Below, piece after piece: positions 1-6,007 of a DNA stretch of 6,343 nt (its first letter is position 1; the number at the start of each line of letters is the position of its first letter). The notes beneath the pieces were generated by a model that worked only from the letters and a program-made list of their open reading frames with translations, searched no databases and was not told the origin of the DNA. The stretch covers positions 1-6,343 of the forward strand of contig VBCT01000157.1 in assembly GCA_005882235.1 (NCBI GenBank). The letters are read 5' to 3'. A program made the position numbers and the translations under genes. This DNA comes from Betaproteobacteria bacterium (lineage in GTDB: Bacteria > Pseudomonadota > Gammaproteobacteria > Burkholderiales > SG8-39).

Positions 1-723
1 CTCGCGAACGACCGCCTGCACGAGGCGGTGCGCGCGCACCCGGACCGTTTCGCGGGATTCGCCGCGCTGCCCACTGCCGACCCGAAAGCGGCGGCGGACG
101 AGCTCGAGCGCGCCGTCACCAGGCTGGGCTTCAAGGGCGCGATGGTGCACGGGCCCACGAACGGCGTTTTCTTCGACGACAAGCGCTTCTGGCCGATCTT
201 CGAGCGCGCTCAGGCGCTGGACGTGCCGCTCTATATCCATCCGTCCTCGCCCGTGCAGGCGGTCGCCGATGCCTATTACAAGGACTATCTGGACAGGTTT
301 CCCCAGCTCCTCACCGCGGCCTGGGGCTACACCGTGGAGACCGCGACGCACGGCATCCGCATGATCCTATCGGGCGCATTCGAGAAATATCCGCGCCTGA
401 AGATCATCCTCGGGCATCTGGGCGAGTCTCTCCCCTTCTCCGCGTGGCGCATCAACATGGCGCTCTCGCGTGGAGCCGACAAGCCCAGCAACTTCCGCGA
501 TACCTTCTGCGAGCACTTTTGGATCACCACGAGCGGCAACTTCTCCACGCCCGCGCTGATGTGCTCGATCATGGAGATGGGCGTGGACCGGATCCTCTTC
601 TCGGTGGACTACCCTTTCGTTCCGAATCCGCCCGGGACGAAATGGATGGCGGACCTACCCCTCTCTCTCGAGGACCGGACGAAAATCCTCTCGGGCAACA
701 CCAAGCGCTTGCTCAGGATGTAG
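1..723 (+). CDS. Amidohydro_2-family decarboxylase-like protein, 5' end outside window
   Basis: The reading frame is open from base 1 to a TAG at 721-723, giving 240 visible residues. Relatives run to roughly 320-350 residues, so about 90-110 N-terminal residues lie to the left; the GTG at 28 is internal. Seen: an IHPSSP motif (His at visible residue 80), GHLGESLPF (His 139), WITTSGNFSTPAL (about 174-186) and FSVDYPF (Asp 203). In the 2,3-dihydroxybenzoate / gamma-resorcylate decarboxylase and ACMSD group, the corresponding His, His and Asp serve in metal binding and catalysis, and the TTSGN segment is typical of the decarboxylase branch. The first metal-binding motif (E/HxH near the N-terminus) would be in the missing part. 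Likely role: cytosolic, metal-dependent, non-oxidative decarboxylation (or hydrolysis) of an aromatic or related acid; substrate unknown. It converges on the minus-strand genes to its right. The family call is firm; the reaction is inferred. Confidence 0.88.
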   Translation, partial: LANDRLHEAVRAHPDRFAGFAALPTADPKAAADELERAVTRLGFKGAMVHGPTNGVFFDDKRFWPIFERAQALDVPLYIHPSSPVQAVADAYYKDYLDRFPQLLTAAWGYTVETATHGIRMILSGAFEKYPRLKIILGHLGESLPFSAWRINMALSRGADKPSNFRDTFCEHFWITTSGNFSTPALMCSIMEMGVDRILFSVDYPFVPNPPGTKWMADLPLSLEDRTKILSGNTKRLLRM

Positions 724-729
724 CCATCC

Positions 730-772
730 AAAAACGCGCGCGCGGGCTCGAGTCAGGCGCCCGGCGCGCGTT
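730..772 (-). terminator. Probable intrinsic terminator, minus strand
   Basis: Bases 733-740 and 765-772 form a perfect 8-bp inverted repeat (AACGCGCG / CGCGCGTT). Inside it GGGC (744-747) can pair with GCCC (759-762), leaving an 11-base loop and a small internal bulge. Read on the minus strand the stem is followed by five T's (734-730). On the plus strand it is followed only by TTCTACGG, so it fits minus-strand termination better, although it may also slow plus-strand transcripts leaving the amidohydrolase, whose stop is only 9 bases away. It starts directly after the stop codon of the small minus-strand ORF at 773-940. Confidence 0.5.
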
Positions 773-940
773 CTACGGCACGATCGTCAGCGCGTTGGCG
801 GCGACGGCGAATTCCGCGATATGCAGATCTCCGACCCACGCCGCCGCGCTCGCGATCGCCTCGGCGGCGCCTGTTGGCAGAGCAAGCGACGCAAGAAGCC
901 CGAAGGCAAACGCGAATACCCAATTGAGTTTCGTCTTCAT
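773..940 (-). CDS. Possible small exported peptide, 55 aa
   Basis: I do not recognise this protein. The minus-strand frame from ATG at 940 to TAG at 773 encodes 55 residues. It begins MKTK, then has a hydrophobic stretch (about residues 6-22) and a small-residue region, PTGAAEA, that would suit signal peptidase I around residues 26-28. The remaining mature part is short (about 27 residues), Ala-rich, and reads AAAWVGDLHIAEFAVAANAL in its middle. In favour: signal-peptide-like composition, and a stop codon abutting a minus-strand terminator-like hairpin. Against: no clear SD before ATG 940 or before the alternative in-frame ATG at 964, and no recognised family. It could also be a decayed gene end or the body of a small RNA. 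Confidence 0.35.
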   Translation of the reverse strand: MKTKLNWVFAFAFGLLASLALPTGAAEAIASAAAWVGDLHIAEFAVAANALTIVP

Positions 941-1061
941 ATATCGCAGTGCAGCAAGTGTCATGCCAATCGCGAACCGAGACAGGATTGCCAATCTGAA
1001 ACAGTGCGTTGGCTCTATGAGCCCGTGCACGGCAGCGCGAGTGCGCGCACCATTGCGGTAC

Positions 1062-1097
1062 AAGAAAAAAGCGCGATGCACCGAAGTGCATCGCGCT
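1062..1097 (-). terminator. Intrinsic terminator with UUCG tetraloop, minus strand
   Basis: GCGCGATGCA (1071-1080) and TGCATCGCGC (1087-1096) are perfect inverted repeats around CCGAAG. Read on the minus strand the loop is CTTCGG, the very stable C(UUCG)G tetraloop, giving an 11-bp perfect stem (12 counting the A-T pair at the base) followed by TTTTTTCTT. The plus strand has no T-tract after the stem, so it works in one direction. It lies 87 bases past the stop of the binding-protein gene and probably ends the three-gene minus-strand operon. Confidence 0.88.
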
Positions 1098-1183
1098 CGA
1101 TTCCTACGTCAGCCCGCGACGCGATGAGCTGCGCTTGCGTCAGCTCCATCGCGCCGAAGTAATCCGGCGCGCAGCGTCCGGCA

Positions 1184-2374
1184 TTACTTTTTGTTCAACT
1201 CCTTCCACGGATCCTTCACCGCGGTGCCCACGGTTTCGATCTCGACGTTGGCGAGCTTGCCGCCGACCCTGCGCACTTCGCGCAGATACTCGTTCTGCAC
1301 GATGTCGCGGGTAGCCGGATCGACCGAGATCGGTCCTCGCGGGCTGTTCGGGTCCTTGAAGTTCTTCAGGAGCTCCATGGTGCGTTCCGGGTCGAGCTTG
1401 CCTTTCTGCTCCTTGACCGCGTGCATGATCGCGGCCATGCCGTCCCAGCCGCCCACCGCGACGAAGTTCGGCGTCTCGTTCGCGCCGTAGTCGCGCTTCC
1501 ATGCGGCGACGAAGACCTGGTTCGCCGGGCGCGTCGCCGCGGCCGAGTAATGGTGCACGGTCAGCACGCCGAGTGCCGCCTCGCCCATGTTCTCGAGCTC
1601 CTCGTCGGTGGTGACGTCGCCCGGGCCGATCAGCTTGATGCCCGCCTTGGAGAGCCCCAGGTCGCCGAAGGCTTTCAGTACCGCGGTCGCGGTCTTGCCC
1701 GCCGGGATGAACACCGCGAGCGCATCGGGCTTCGCGTCCTTCACGCGCTGCATGTAGGGAACGAAATCGGGGTTGGACAGCGGCACGCGCACGGTGCCGG
1801 CGACTTCGCCGCCGGATTCCTTGGTCGCCCTGACGATGGCGTCCTCGCAATCGTGCCCGGGGCCGAAGTCGCTCACCAGAGTGTAGACCCTCTTGAATTT
1901 TTTCGCCGCCCACTGGCCGAGCGGATAGCAGGACTGCCACAGGGTGAACGAAAGGCGCGCGATGTAGGGCGAGCGCGTCGTGATCACCGCGGTGCCGGCG
2001 TTCATGATGACGAAGGGGACCTTGGCCTCGGTCGCGAGCGGCGCGATCGCCATCGCGTTGGGCGTGAAGATCACCCCCGCGAGCAGGTTCACCTTGTCGC
2101 GCACGATCAGCTCCTGCGCGAGCTGCTTGGCCTTGTCGGGGTTCGGGCCGGTGTCGTCGCGGATGAGGAACTCGATGTTCACCCCGGGCGGCAGCTCCTT
2201 CTGGTGCTCCTTCAGATACAGGCGCGCGCCGCGCTCCATGTAGGGCCCGAGGTTGCCGTTCAGCCCCGAGTAGCTGGTGATGAAGCCGATCTTGACGGTT
2301 TGGGCGAACGCTCCCGCCGCCGCGAGCGCGAGCCCCGACGCCGCGGCGAGCGCGCCCCAATTTCTTGATTTCAT
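1184..2374 (-). CDS. ABC transporter substrate-binding protein, branched-chain amino acid (Leu/Ile/Val) type
   Basis: This 396-residue protein belongs to the Peripla_BP_6 (LivJ/LivK-like) family of type I periplasmic binding proteins, which deliver a ligand to an ABC permease. The start is ATG 2374, not the longer frame upstream, because AGGAGG at 2386-2381 lies six bases before it and a classic signal peptide follows (MKSR, hydrophobic Ala/Leu core to about residue 22, AFA-Q cleavage near 24/25). The mature part opens with VKIGFITSYSG (27-37), the usual first strand of the fold. A hinge-region segment RVYTLVSDFGPGHDCEDA (162-179) and the SNPDFVPYMQR segment (200-210) are typical. In proteobacterial catabolic loci such proteins often carry aromatic or other small acids rather than amino acids. 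No permease or ATPase genes are in the window. It is last in the operon, 29 bases after the preceding gene, and followed by the UUCG terminator. Confidence 0.93.
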   Translation of the reverse strand: MKSRNWGALAAASGLALAAAGAFAQTVKIGFITSYSGLNGNLGPYMERGARLYLKEHQKELPPGVNIEFLIRDDTGPNPDKAKQLAQELIVRDKVNLLAGVIFTPNAMAIAPLATEAKVPFVIMNAGTAVITTRSPYIARLSFTLWQSCYPLGQWAAKKFKRVYTLVSDFGPGHDCEDAIVRATKESGGEVAGTVRVPLSNPDFVPYMQRVKDAKPDALAVFIPAGKTATAVLKAFGDLGLSKAGIKLIGPGDVTTDEELENMGEAALGVLTVHHYSAAATRPANQVFVAAWKRDYGANETPNFVAVGGWDGMAAIMHAVKEQKGKLDPERTMELLKNFKDPNSPRGPISVDPATRDIVQNEYLREVRRVGGKLANVEIETVGTAVKDPWKELNKK

Positions 2375-2403
2375 CGTCTCCCTCCTCTGTGTATTGTTCG
2401 AAT

Positions 2404-3312
2404 CTATTGCCAGGCGCGGTTGTCGACCGTGTTCTCGAAGGTCGCCCCCGACTGCACCAGGCCCCAGCCCAGGGTCCACTGGTAGGTGTGGTCGAAGCGC
2501 TCGCGGGTGTAGGGCTCGGGCGGTGCGTTGAGGATGCGCGAGATCTTGAGGTCTTCGGCGTCGAGCAGCCCTCCCGCTTCCTCGATGAGGTAGCGCGCAT
2601 GCTTGCGGGGGTCCTTGTCGATCGCTTCGGCGGCGCGCGTCTCCGCCCTGAACATCGCGGCGAGCGTTGCGCCGTCAAGCTCATCCCCCGCCGCTTCGCT
2701 GCGCGTGGAGTGCGACTCCATCAGCACGCGCATGCCGCGTTTCTCGGCGACGCTGATCCAGGGCTCCATCAAGCTTGCCGCGGCGACTTCGCCCCTGGCG
2801 AGCGCGTCCAGGCGCTCCTTCATGGTGCCGGCGAACGCCCACTTGATCTGCTCGCGCTTCAGGAACCCCTCGAGCATCTTCAAGGTGGTGAAGTGCGAGC
2901 CGTTGAAGGGGCTCACCGCGATCGGCTTCCCCTTGAGCTGCTCGGGCTCGTAGATCCGCGCCTTGGCGTCGCTGACGATCGCGAAAGTGGACATCGCCGA
3001 GCCCAGCGCCACGATCTTCGCGGGACGATGCCCCGTCTTGCCGGCCTCGACCGCGCGCTTCATGACGCCCCATTCGCACATGCGAAACTGGTCGCACTGG
3101 CCCTGGTCGTAGAGCGCCTCCATGGTGCGCTCGAATATGTTCTCCCGCAGCGCCTGATGGTCGGAGTCGCGTTGCCCCGATCCCGGCGTCTTCAGGACAT
3201 CGACGTCGAGTCCTTCGTCCCGGAAAAAGCCCTCGTCGCGGGCCACGAGCAGCGGCAGGTCGTGGATCGCGTTCATCATCGAAACTCGCACTTTCTTCAG
3301 CGCCTTCGCCAT
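2404..3312 (-). CDS. NMT1/THI5-like substrate-binding protein without signal peptide
   Basis: This 302-residue protein resembles the NMT1/THI5-like, SsuA/TauA-type binding proteins (type II periplasmic fold). The N-terminal pattern PLLVARDEGFFRDEGLDVDV (20-39) is the hallmark segment (ligand domain, 'ARDEGFF..EGL'), and GKPIAVSPFNGSHFTTLKML (128-147) matches the usual second-domain entry. The start is ATG 3312, with AAGGAG at 3327-3322 nine bases upstream. The N-terminus MAKALKKVRVSMMNAIHD has no hydrophobic signal core. The frame is open upstream, but its extension has no start-plus-signal either, so the protein as read looks cytoplasmic. SMMNAIHDLP and the Cys-bearing GQCDQFRMCEWG segment (71-82) suggest a distinct subfamily. 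It sits between a luciferase-like monooxygenase and a secreted binding protein. It might be a ligand-sensing or enzyme-like member rather than a transport component; that is inference. Confidence 0.82.
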   Translation of the reverse strand: MAKALKKVRVSMMNAIHDLPLLVARDEGFFRDEGLDVDVLKTPGSGQRDSDHQALRENIFERTMEALYDQGQCDQFRMCEWGVMKRAVEAGKTGHRPAKIVALGSAMSTFAIVSDAKARIYEPEQLKGKPIAVSPFNGSHFTTLKMLEGFLKREQIKWAFAGTMKERLDALARGEVAAASLMEPWISVAEKRGMRVLMESHSTRSEAAGDELDGATLAAMFRAETRAAEAIDKDPRKHARYLIEEAGGLLDAEDLKISRILNAPPEPYTRERFDHTYQWTLGWGLVQSGATFENTVDNRAWQ

Positions 3313-3343
3313 GGCAATTCGCTCCTTGCGCCCGGGGTGGACT

Positions 3344-3349
3344 AGTATA
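3344..3349 (-). promoter_or_regulatory. Possible -10 element upstream of the NMT1-like gene
   Basis: The 69-base gap between the monooxygenase stop and the NMT1-like start contains an AT-rich pocket in otherwise GC-rich DNA. On the minus strand it reads TATACT, one mismatch from the sigma-70 -10 consensus, 31 bases before the ATG. No good -35 hexamer is found at 16-18 bases, so an internal operon promoter is only a possibility. Confidence 0.25.
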
Positions 3350-3381
3350 TTTGACCGGGGGGAAAAATACAGCCCGTCGCT

Positions 3382-4443
3382 TCAGGCCGCGCCCGCCCGC
3401 AGAGCCGGCATCACCTCCCCGACGAACAGGTCCATCGAGCGCATCGCCTGCTCCGGCCGCAAGTCCCCGAAGGAGAAGACGAGCAGCAGATAATTGATTC
3501 CCGATTCGCGCACCACTTGGGCGAGCTCCCGAGCGACCGTCCCCGGCGCGCCGGCCACCAGGCGCGTGATCGCAGCCGCCGACGCGGGGTTGACGTTCAG
3601 AAGGTCGGGCCTGCCGTGCTTGCGCGTGAGATGGGTCAGGTGATCGCTCCAGACCTTGTACGCGGCTCCGCCCGCTCTTTGCGCCTCCGCGTCGCTGCCG
3701 GCGACGAACACGTGCTGGGATTTTCCGAGCTTCGGCGCGCGCACGTGCGCGTTGTGGCGCCCGGGATCGTTCCTGTGCCGCGCCCAGACCTCCCGGTATT
3801 GCGCGTAGAGCTTGCCGGCCTCCGCGGCGCTCGTGTTGAGCACGGTATGGTAGCCGTGACGGGCCGTGAACTCGATCGAGTTCTTGTCGCTGCTCGGGAA
3901 CCACAAAGGGGGATAGGGCCGCTGGCGCGGGTGGAGGTAGAGCTCGAGGCCCCGGTAGGAGAAGTATTTCCCCTCGTGATCGAGGATCGGGCTCCCGCAG
4001 GCGGCGAAAAAAACCTCGAGCGTCTCGCGGTAGCGCTCGCGCGACTCATCGACGTTCCTCATGAAAAAATAAGAGGACTCGATCGGCGAAACACCGCGCC
4101 CCACGCCGAGCTCCAGGCGCCCGCCGCTCATGTGATCGAGCATGCAGATCTCGTTGTAGAAGCGAAACGGGTTGTACCAGGGCAGGCAGAACGTGAGCGC
4201 GCCCAGCCGCAGCCTCTTCGTTCGCTGGATCGCCGCGGAGAGCACGAGCGCGGGCGAGCCGTCGATAGAGAGTGGCGTCCCCTGGTGCTCGGCGATGTGC
4301 CAGGCGTAGAACCCCGCCTTGTCCGCGGCTTCGGCGATTTGCAGCTTGTGCTCGAAGATCTCGCCCGGCGGCGCATCCGACCACTCGATCCAGTCGAAAA
4401 TGCCGAATTCGAGCGGACTTTCCGGGAATGCGTCCTCAGACAC
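3382..4443 (-). CDS. Luciferase-like (LLM class) flavin-dependent monooxygenase
   Basis: This 353-residue protein has the bacterial luciferase-like TIM-barrel layout and is predicted to be a cytosolic FMN-reductase-dependent oxygenase. Seen: opening strand LEFGIFDWIEW (11-21), AWHIAEHQG (47-55) with the active-site-region His common in this family, and LRLGALTFCLPWYNPFRF (78-95). It also has the strongly conserved DHMSGGRLELGVGRG (103-117), and HPRQRPYPPLWFPSSDKNSI (171-190) as the later barrel segment. Length fits the family (about 330-380). The start is GTG 4443: AGGAG at 4453-4449 lies five bases upstream, and an ATG further upstream is in a different frame. It is first in the minus-strand operon with two binding-protein genes. 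Alkane, sulfonate, aminoacetate or heterocycle substrates are all known in this superfamily; nothing here decides among them. Confidence 0.92.
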   Translation of the reverse strand: MSEDAFPESPLEFGIFDWIEWSDAPPGEIFEHKLQIAEAADKAGFYAWHIAEHQGTPLSIDGSPALVLSAAIQRTKRLRLGALTFCLPWYNPFRFYNEICMLDHMSGGRLELGVGRGVSPIESSYFFMRNVDESRERYRETLEVFFAACGSPILDHEGKYFSYRGLELYLHPRQRPYPPLWFPSSDKNSIEFTARHGYHTVLNTSAAEAGKLYAQYREVWARHRNDPGRHNAHVRAPKLGKSQHVFVAGSDAEAQRAGGAAYKVWSDHLTHLTRKHGRPDLLNVNPASAAAITRLVAGAPGTVARELAQVVRESGINYLLLVFSFGDLRPEQAMRSMDLFVGEVMPALRAGAA

Positions 4444-4469
4444 GGCCTCTCCTCATCCATTGACAGCGA

Positions 4470-4498
4470 ATTGAAAGACGGGCGTCAGTTTCCTGCAA
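4470..4498 (-). promoter_or_regulatory. Candidate sigma-70-like promoter for the monooxygenase operon
   Basis: On the minus strand, TTGCAG (4498-4493) is followed after 17 bases by TTCAAT (4475-4470), a partial match to TTGACA-17-TATAAT. Transcription would begin near 4463, leaving a leader of about 20 bases that includes the AGGAG SD before GTG 4443. The match is moderate. A plus-strand TTGACA lies at 4460-4465 but has no acceptable -10 at 16-18 bases. A minus-strand GATAAT at 4518-4513 lacks a -35. Confidence 0.27.
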
Positions 4499-4556
4499 GG
4501 CGCTTCGTGCAGATTATCCGTGGCCGCTCGCCGAACGGCCTTTGAGGAACCCCGCC

Positions 4557-4739
4557 ATGAAAAGACTCCTTGCCGGATCGATCGCCTCTTTCCTCCTTGC
4601 GTCCGCGCGCGCCCAGGCCCCGGAGCCGGCGGTCGAGCCCAACACGCTCGCCACGGCCATTTTCCTGGTGCTGTTCGTGGGCTTCTGCGCCGGTTTCGCC
4701 TGGATGGTGTGGCGGAACAAGGACAAGAAGAAGGAGTAG
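4557..4739 (+). CDS. Small single-pass membrane protein, 60 aa, unknown function
   Basis: I do not recognise a named family. ATG 4557 has GAGGA at 4544-4548, eight bases upstream, which favours it over the TTG at 4542. The 60 residues fall into three parts. First is a signal-peptide-like N-terminus: MKRLL, then a small-residue hydrophobic run ending SARAQA near residue 21. Next is a short Pro/Glu linker (PEPAVEPN) and one strong membrane helix (about residues 30-52, rich in F, L, A, G, ending WMVW). Last is a basic/acidic tail, RNKDKKKE, expected to stay in the cytoplasm. If the N-terminal signal is cleaved, the product is a small inner-membrane protein with its N-terminus outside. It stands alone on the plus strand, divergent from the monooxygenase operon and converging with the FAD monooxygenase gene 22 bases away. 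Small subunits of respiratory or transport complexes have this shape, but nothing specific supports that. Confidence 0.72.
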   Translation: MKRLLAGSIASFLLASARAQAPEPAVEPNTLATAIFLVLFVGFCAGFAWMVWRNKDKKKE

Positions 4740-4761
4740 CCGGAACGGAGGAGTGCCGCGA

Positions 4762-5943
4762 TCAAACTTCGATCCCCCGGTAAAGCCACTCCACCTCCCA
4801 GAAAGTTTCAGGCGTCCTCTGCGCCAGCAGATGATTGCGCAGATCGCGCGCGCCGCCGCTCGCGTGGATGATGTCGCCGAAGATCCGCGAAGTGATCGTG
4901 ACGCGCGCGGTGCGCAGATACCGTTCCTGCTCGTAGGCGCGGAGCGCGGCATCGACGTCGCTCCCCGCCTCTTCGAGCTTGCCCGAGAGCACCACCGCGT
5001 CCTCGATCGCCATGCAGGCACCCTGGGCAAGGTATTGCAGGGTGGGATGCGCAGCATCGCCTAGCAGCGCGACTTTGCCGCGCGTCCAGCCGGGCCGCGG
5101 ATCGCGGTCGTGCAATACCCAGTTCTTGTCCTTGCCCACGTAGCCCAGCATCTCCTGCACGTGCGGCGTGGTGCGCGAGAAGACTTCGGCCAGCTCCTCC
5201 GGGCCCCCGTAGTCGTGCCGCTCGCCGCGCGCGAACTTCCCGCTCACGACCGTGGCCACGTTATTCATGACGGTGCCGCCGCGCAGCCGGTATTGCACCA
5301 GGTGAAGGTTCGGCCCGATCCAGATCACCATGTCGTCGAAGTGCGACTGGTCCTTCACTTGGTCGACCGGGACGACGCCGCGGTAGCTGACGTGCCCAAC
5401 GGGCCGCGGCGGCCCGTCGCCGATGAGGATCTCGCGCACGCGCGAGCGCAGCCCGTCCGCGCCTATGATCGCCCGCCCTTCGTATTCCGAGCCGTCCGAG
5501 AAATTCGCGACCACGCTCTTGCTGCGGTCGGTGAAGCCGGCGAGCTCCTTGGAGGTCTGCAGCGCGATCTCCTCGCGCTTGCGGCAAGCCTCCAGCAGCG
5601 CGCCATGGAGGTCGCGGCGATGGACAACGGTGTAAGGAGCCCGGAAATGATTGCGGAACGGCTCGCCGCATGAAATGCGCGTCAGTTCCCTGCCGGACAG
5701 GGCGTCGATAAGGATCAGATTCTTGGTGAACACGGCCTGGGGCTCCAGGTCCTGCATGACGCCCAGCCAGTCGAGCATGCGGTAGGCGTTCGGGCCCTGC
5801 TGGATGCCGTAACCGATCTCGCCGAACTCGGGCGCCTTCTCGAGCACGCGCGAGCGCATCCCGCGGCGCGCGAGCGCAAGCGCCGTCGCCACGCCGCCGA
5901 TGCCGCCGCCGATGATGAGGACTTCCGGAGGAGTCGCGCTCAC
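4762..5943 (-). CDS. Class A FAD-dependent aromatic hydroxylase (salicylate / 3-hydroxybenzoate 6-hydroxylase type)
   Basis: This 393-residue protein has the full set of flavoprotein hydroxylase motifs. These are GGGIGG (12-17) with Glu 35 at the end of strand 2 for FAD binding, the DG motif GADGLRSRVRE (161-171), and the GD motif GKVALLGDAAHPTLQYLAQG (289-308) followed by the conserved AIEDAVVL (312-319). Length and C-terminus fit single-component NAD(P)H-dependent ring hydroxylases such as 3-hydroxybenzoate 6-hydroxylase (NagX/XlnD type) and salicylate 1-hydroxylase. They insert one oxygen atom into a hydroxybenzoate ring in the cytosol. Which of these it is cannot be read from motifs. The start is GTG 5943: an in-frame TGA sits six bases upstream and no earlier start is possible. 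No SD is visible, in contrast to the other genes here. It is divergent from the dioxygenase at 6008 and its 3' end meets the small membrane protein gene. Confidence 0.93.
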   Translation of the reverse strand: MSATPPEVLIIGGGIGGVATALALARRGMRSRVLEKAPEFGEIGYGIQQGPNAYRMLDWLGVMQDLEPQAVFTKNLILIDALSGRELTRISCGEPFRNHFRAPYTVVHRRDLHGALLEACRKREEIALQTSKELAGFTDRSKSVVANFSDGSEYEGRAIIGADGLRSRVREILIGDGPPRPVGHVSYRGVVPVDQVKDQSHFDDMVIWIGPNLHLVQYRLRGGTVMNNVATVVSGKFARGERHDYGGPEELAEVFSRTTPHVQEMLGYVGKDKNWVLHDRDPRPGWTRGKVALLGDAAHPTLQYLAQGACMAIEDAVVLSGKLEEAGSDVDAALRAYEQERYLRTARVTITSRIFGDIIHASGGARDLRNHLLAQRTPETFWEVEWLYRGIEV

Positions 5944-5952
5944 GGGTCAGGG

Positions 5953-5958
5953 ATTCTA
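5953..5958 (-). promoter_or_regulatory. -10-like element close to the FAD monooxygenase start
   Basis: The minus strand reads TAGAAT, five of six matches to TATAAT, ending nine bases before GTG 5943. Transcription from it would start within about three bases of the start codon. No good -35 lies at 16-18 bases; the upstream spacer is almost pure G/C (5977-5994). Confidence 0.33.
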
Positions 5959-5994
5959 CATCCTGAGCGTGGCCTTGCGGCGCGCCGGCCGCGC

Positions 5995-6000
5995 TACAAT
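5995..6000 (+). promoter_or_regulatory. -10-like element directly before the dioxygenase start
   Basis: TACAAT, five of six matches to TATAAT, ends seven bases before ATG 6008, so the predicted first transcribed base falls on or next to the start codon. A possible -35, TTGCGG at 5975-5980, is only 14 bases upstream, shorter than the usual spacing. The hexamer also overlaps an alternative in-frame ATG at 5999; if that start were used, this element could not be the promoter. Confidence 0.38.
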
Positions 6001-6007
6001 GGCTTTC

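Larger units (their letters stand above)
724..1183. other. Intergenic region between convergent genes
   Basis: This 460-base stretch lies between the stop of the amidohydrolase and the stop of the periplasmic binding protein. It holds two minus-strand terminator-like hairpins (730-772 and 1062-1097) and one small candidate gene (773-940, minus). The parts at 941-1061 and 1098-1183 show no convincing gene. Long frames crossing the region on both strands run through the strong terminator and lack recognisable protein character. Confidence 0.6.

Noticed and set aside
444..1127. Plus-strand frame of 227 residues starting inside the amidohydrolase
   Set aside because: Its first half is a frame-shifted reading of a well-supported enzyme, and its second half is the intergenic gap with the terminator.
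821..1162. Plus-strand frame of 113 residues in the intergenic gap
   Set aside because: It reads through the strong hairpin at 1071-1096, has no SD or recognisable composition, and is antisense to the more plausible small ORF.
1421..2368. Plus-strand frame of 315 residues antisense to the binding protein
   Set aside because: Antisense frames stay open in GC-rich genes. The protein is His/Arg/Gly-rich without domain motifs.
1140..2684. Long minus-strand frame (514 residues) overlapping the periplasmic binding protein
   Set aside because: It is a frame-shifted shadow of the binding-protein genes: Arg/Gly/Ala-rich low-complexity protein, no SD, and it spans two well-supported genes in another frame.
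2365..3345. Plus-strand frame of 326 residues antisense to the NMT1-like gene
   Set aside because: Same antisense artefact; no SD and no recognisable fold.
3331..3360. CCCGG ... CCGGG inverted repeat between the monooxygenase and the NMT1-like gene, considered as a terminator
   Set aside because: Only five pairs with a loop of about 19 bases and no T-tract on either strand; not a credible terminator.
2681..3904. Minus-strand frame of 407 residues crossing the NMT1-like gene and the monooxygenase
   Set aside because: It overlaps two genes with clear family motifs and its translation is Arg/Gly/Ala-biased, as expected for an off-frame in high-GC DNA.
3517..4545. Plus-strand frame of 342 residues antisense to the monooxygenase
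   Set aside because: Arg/Val/Glu-biased shadow of a gene with strong luciferase-like motifs on the other strand.
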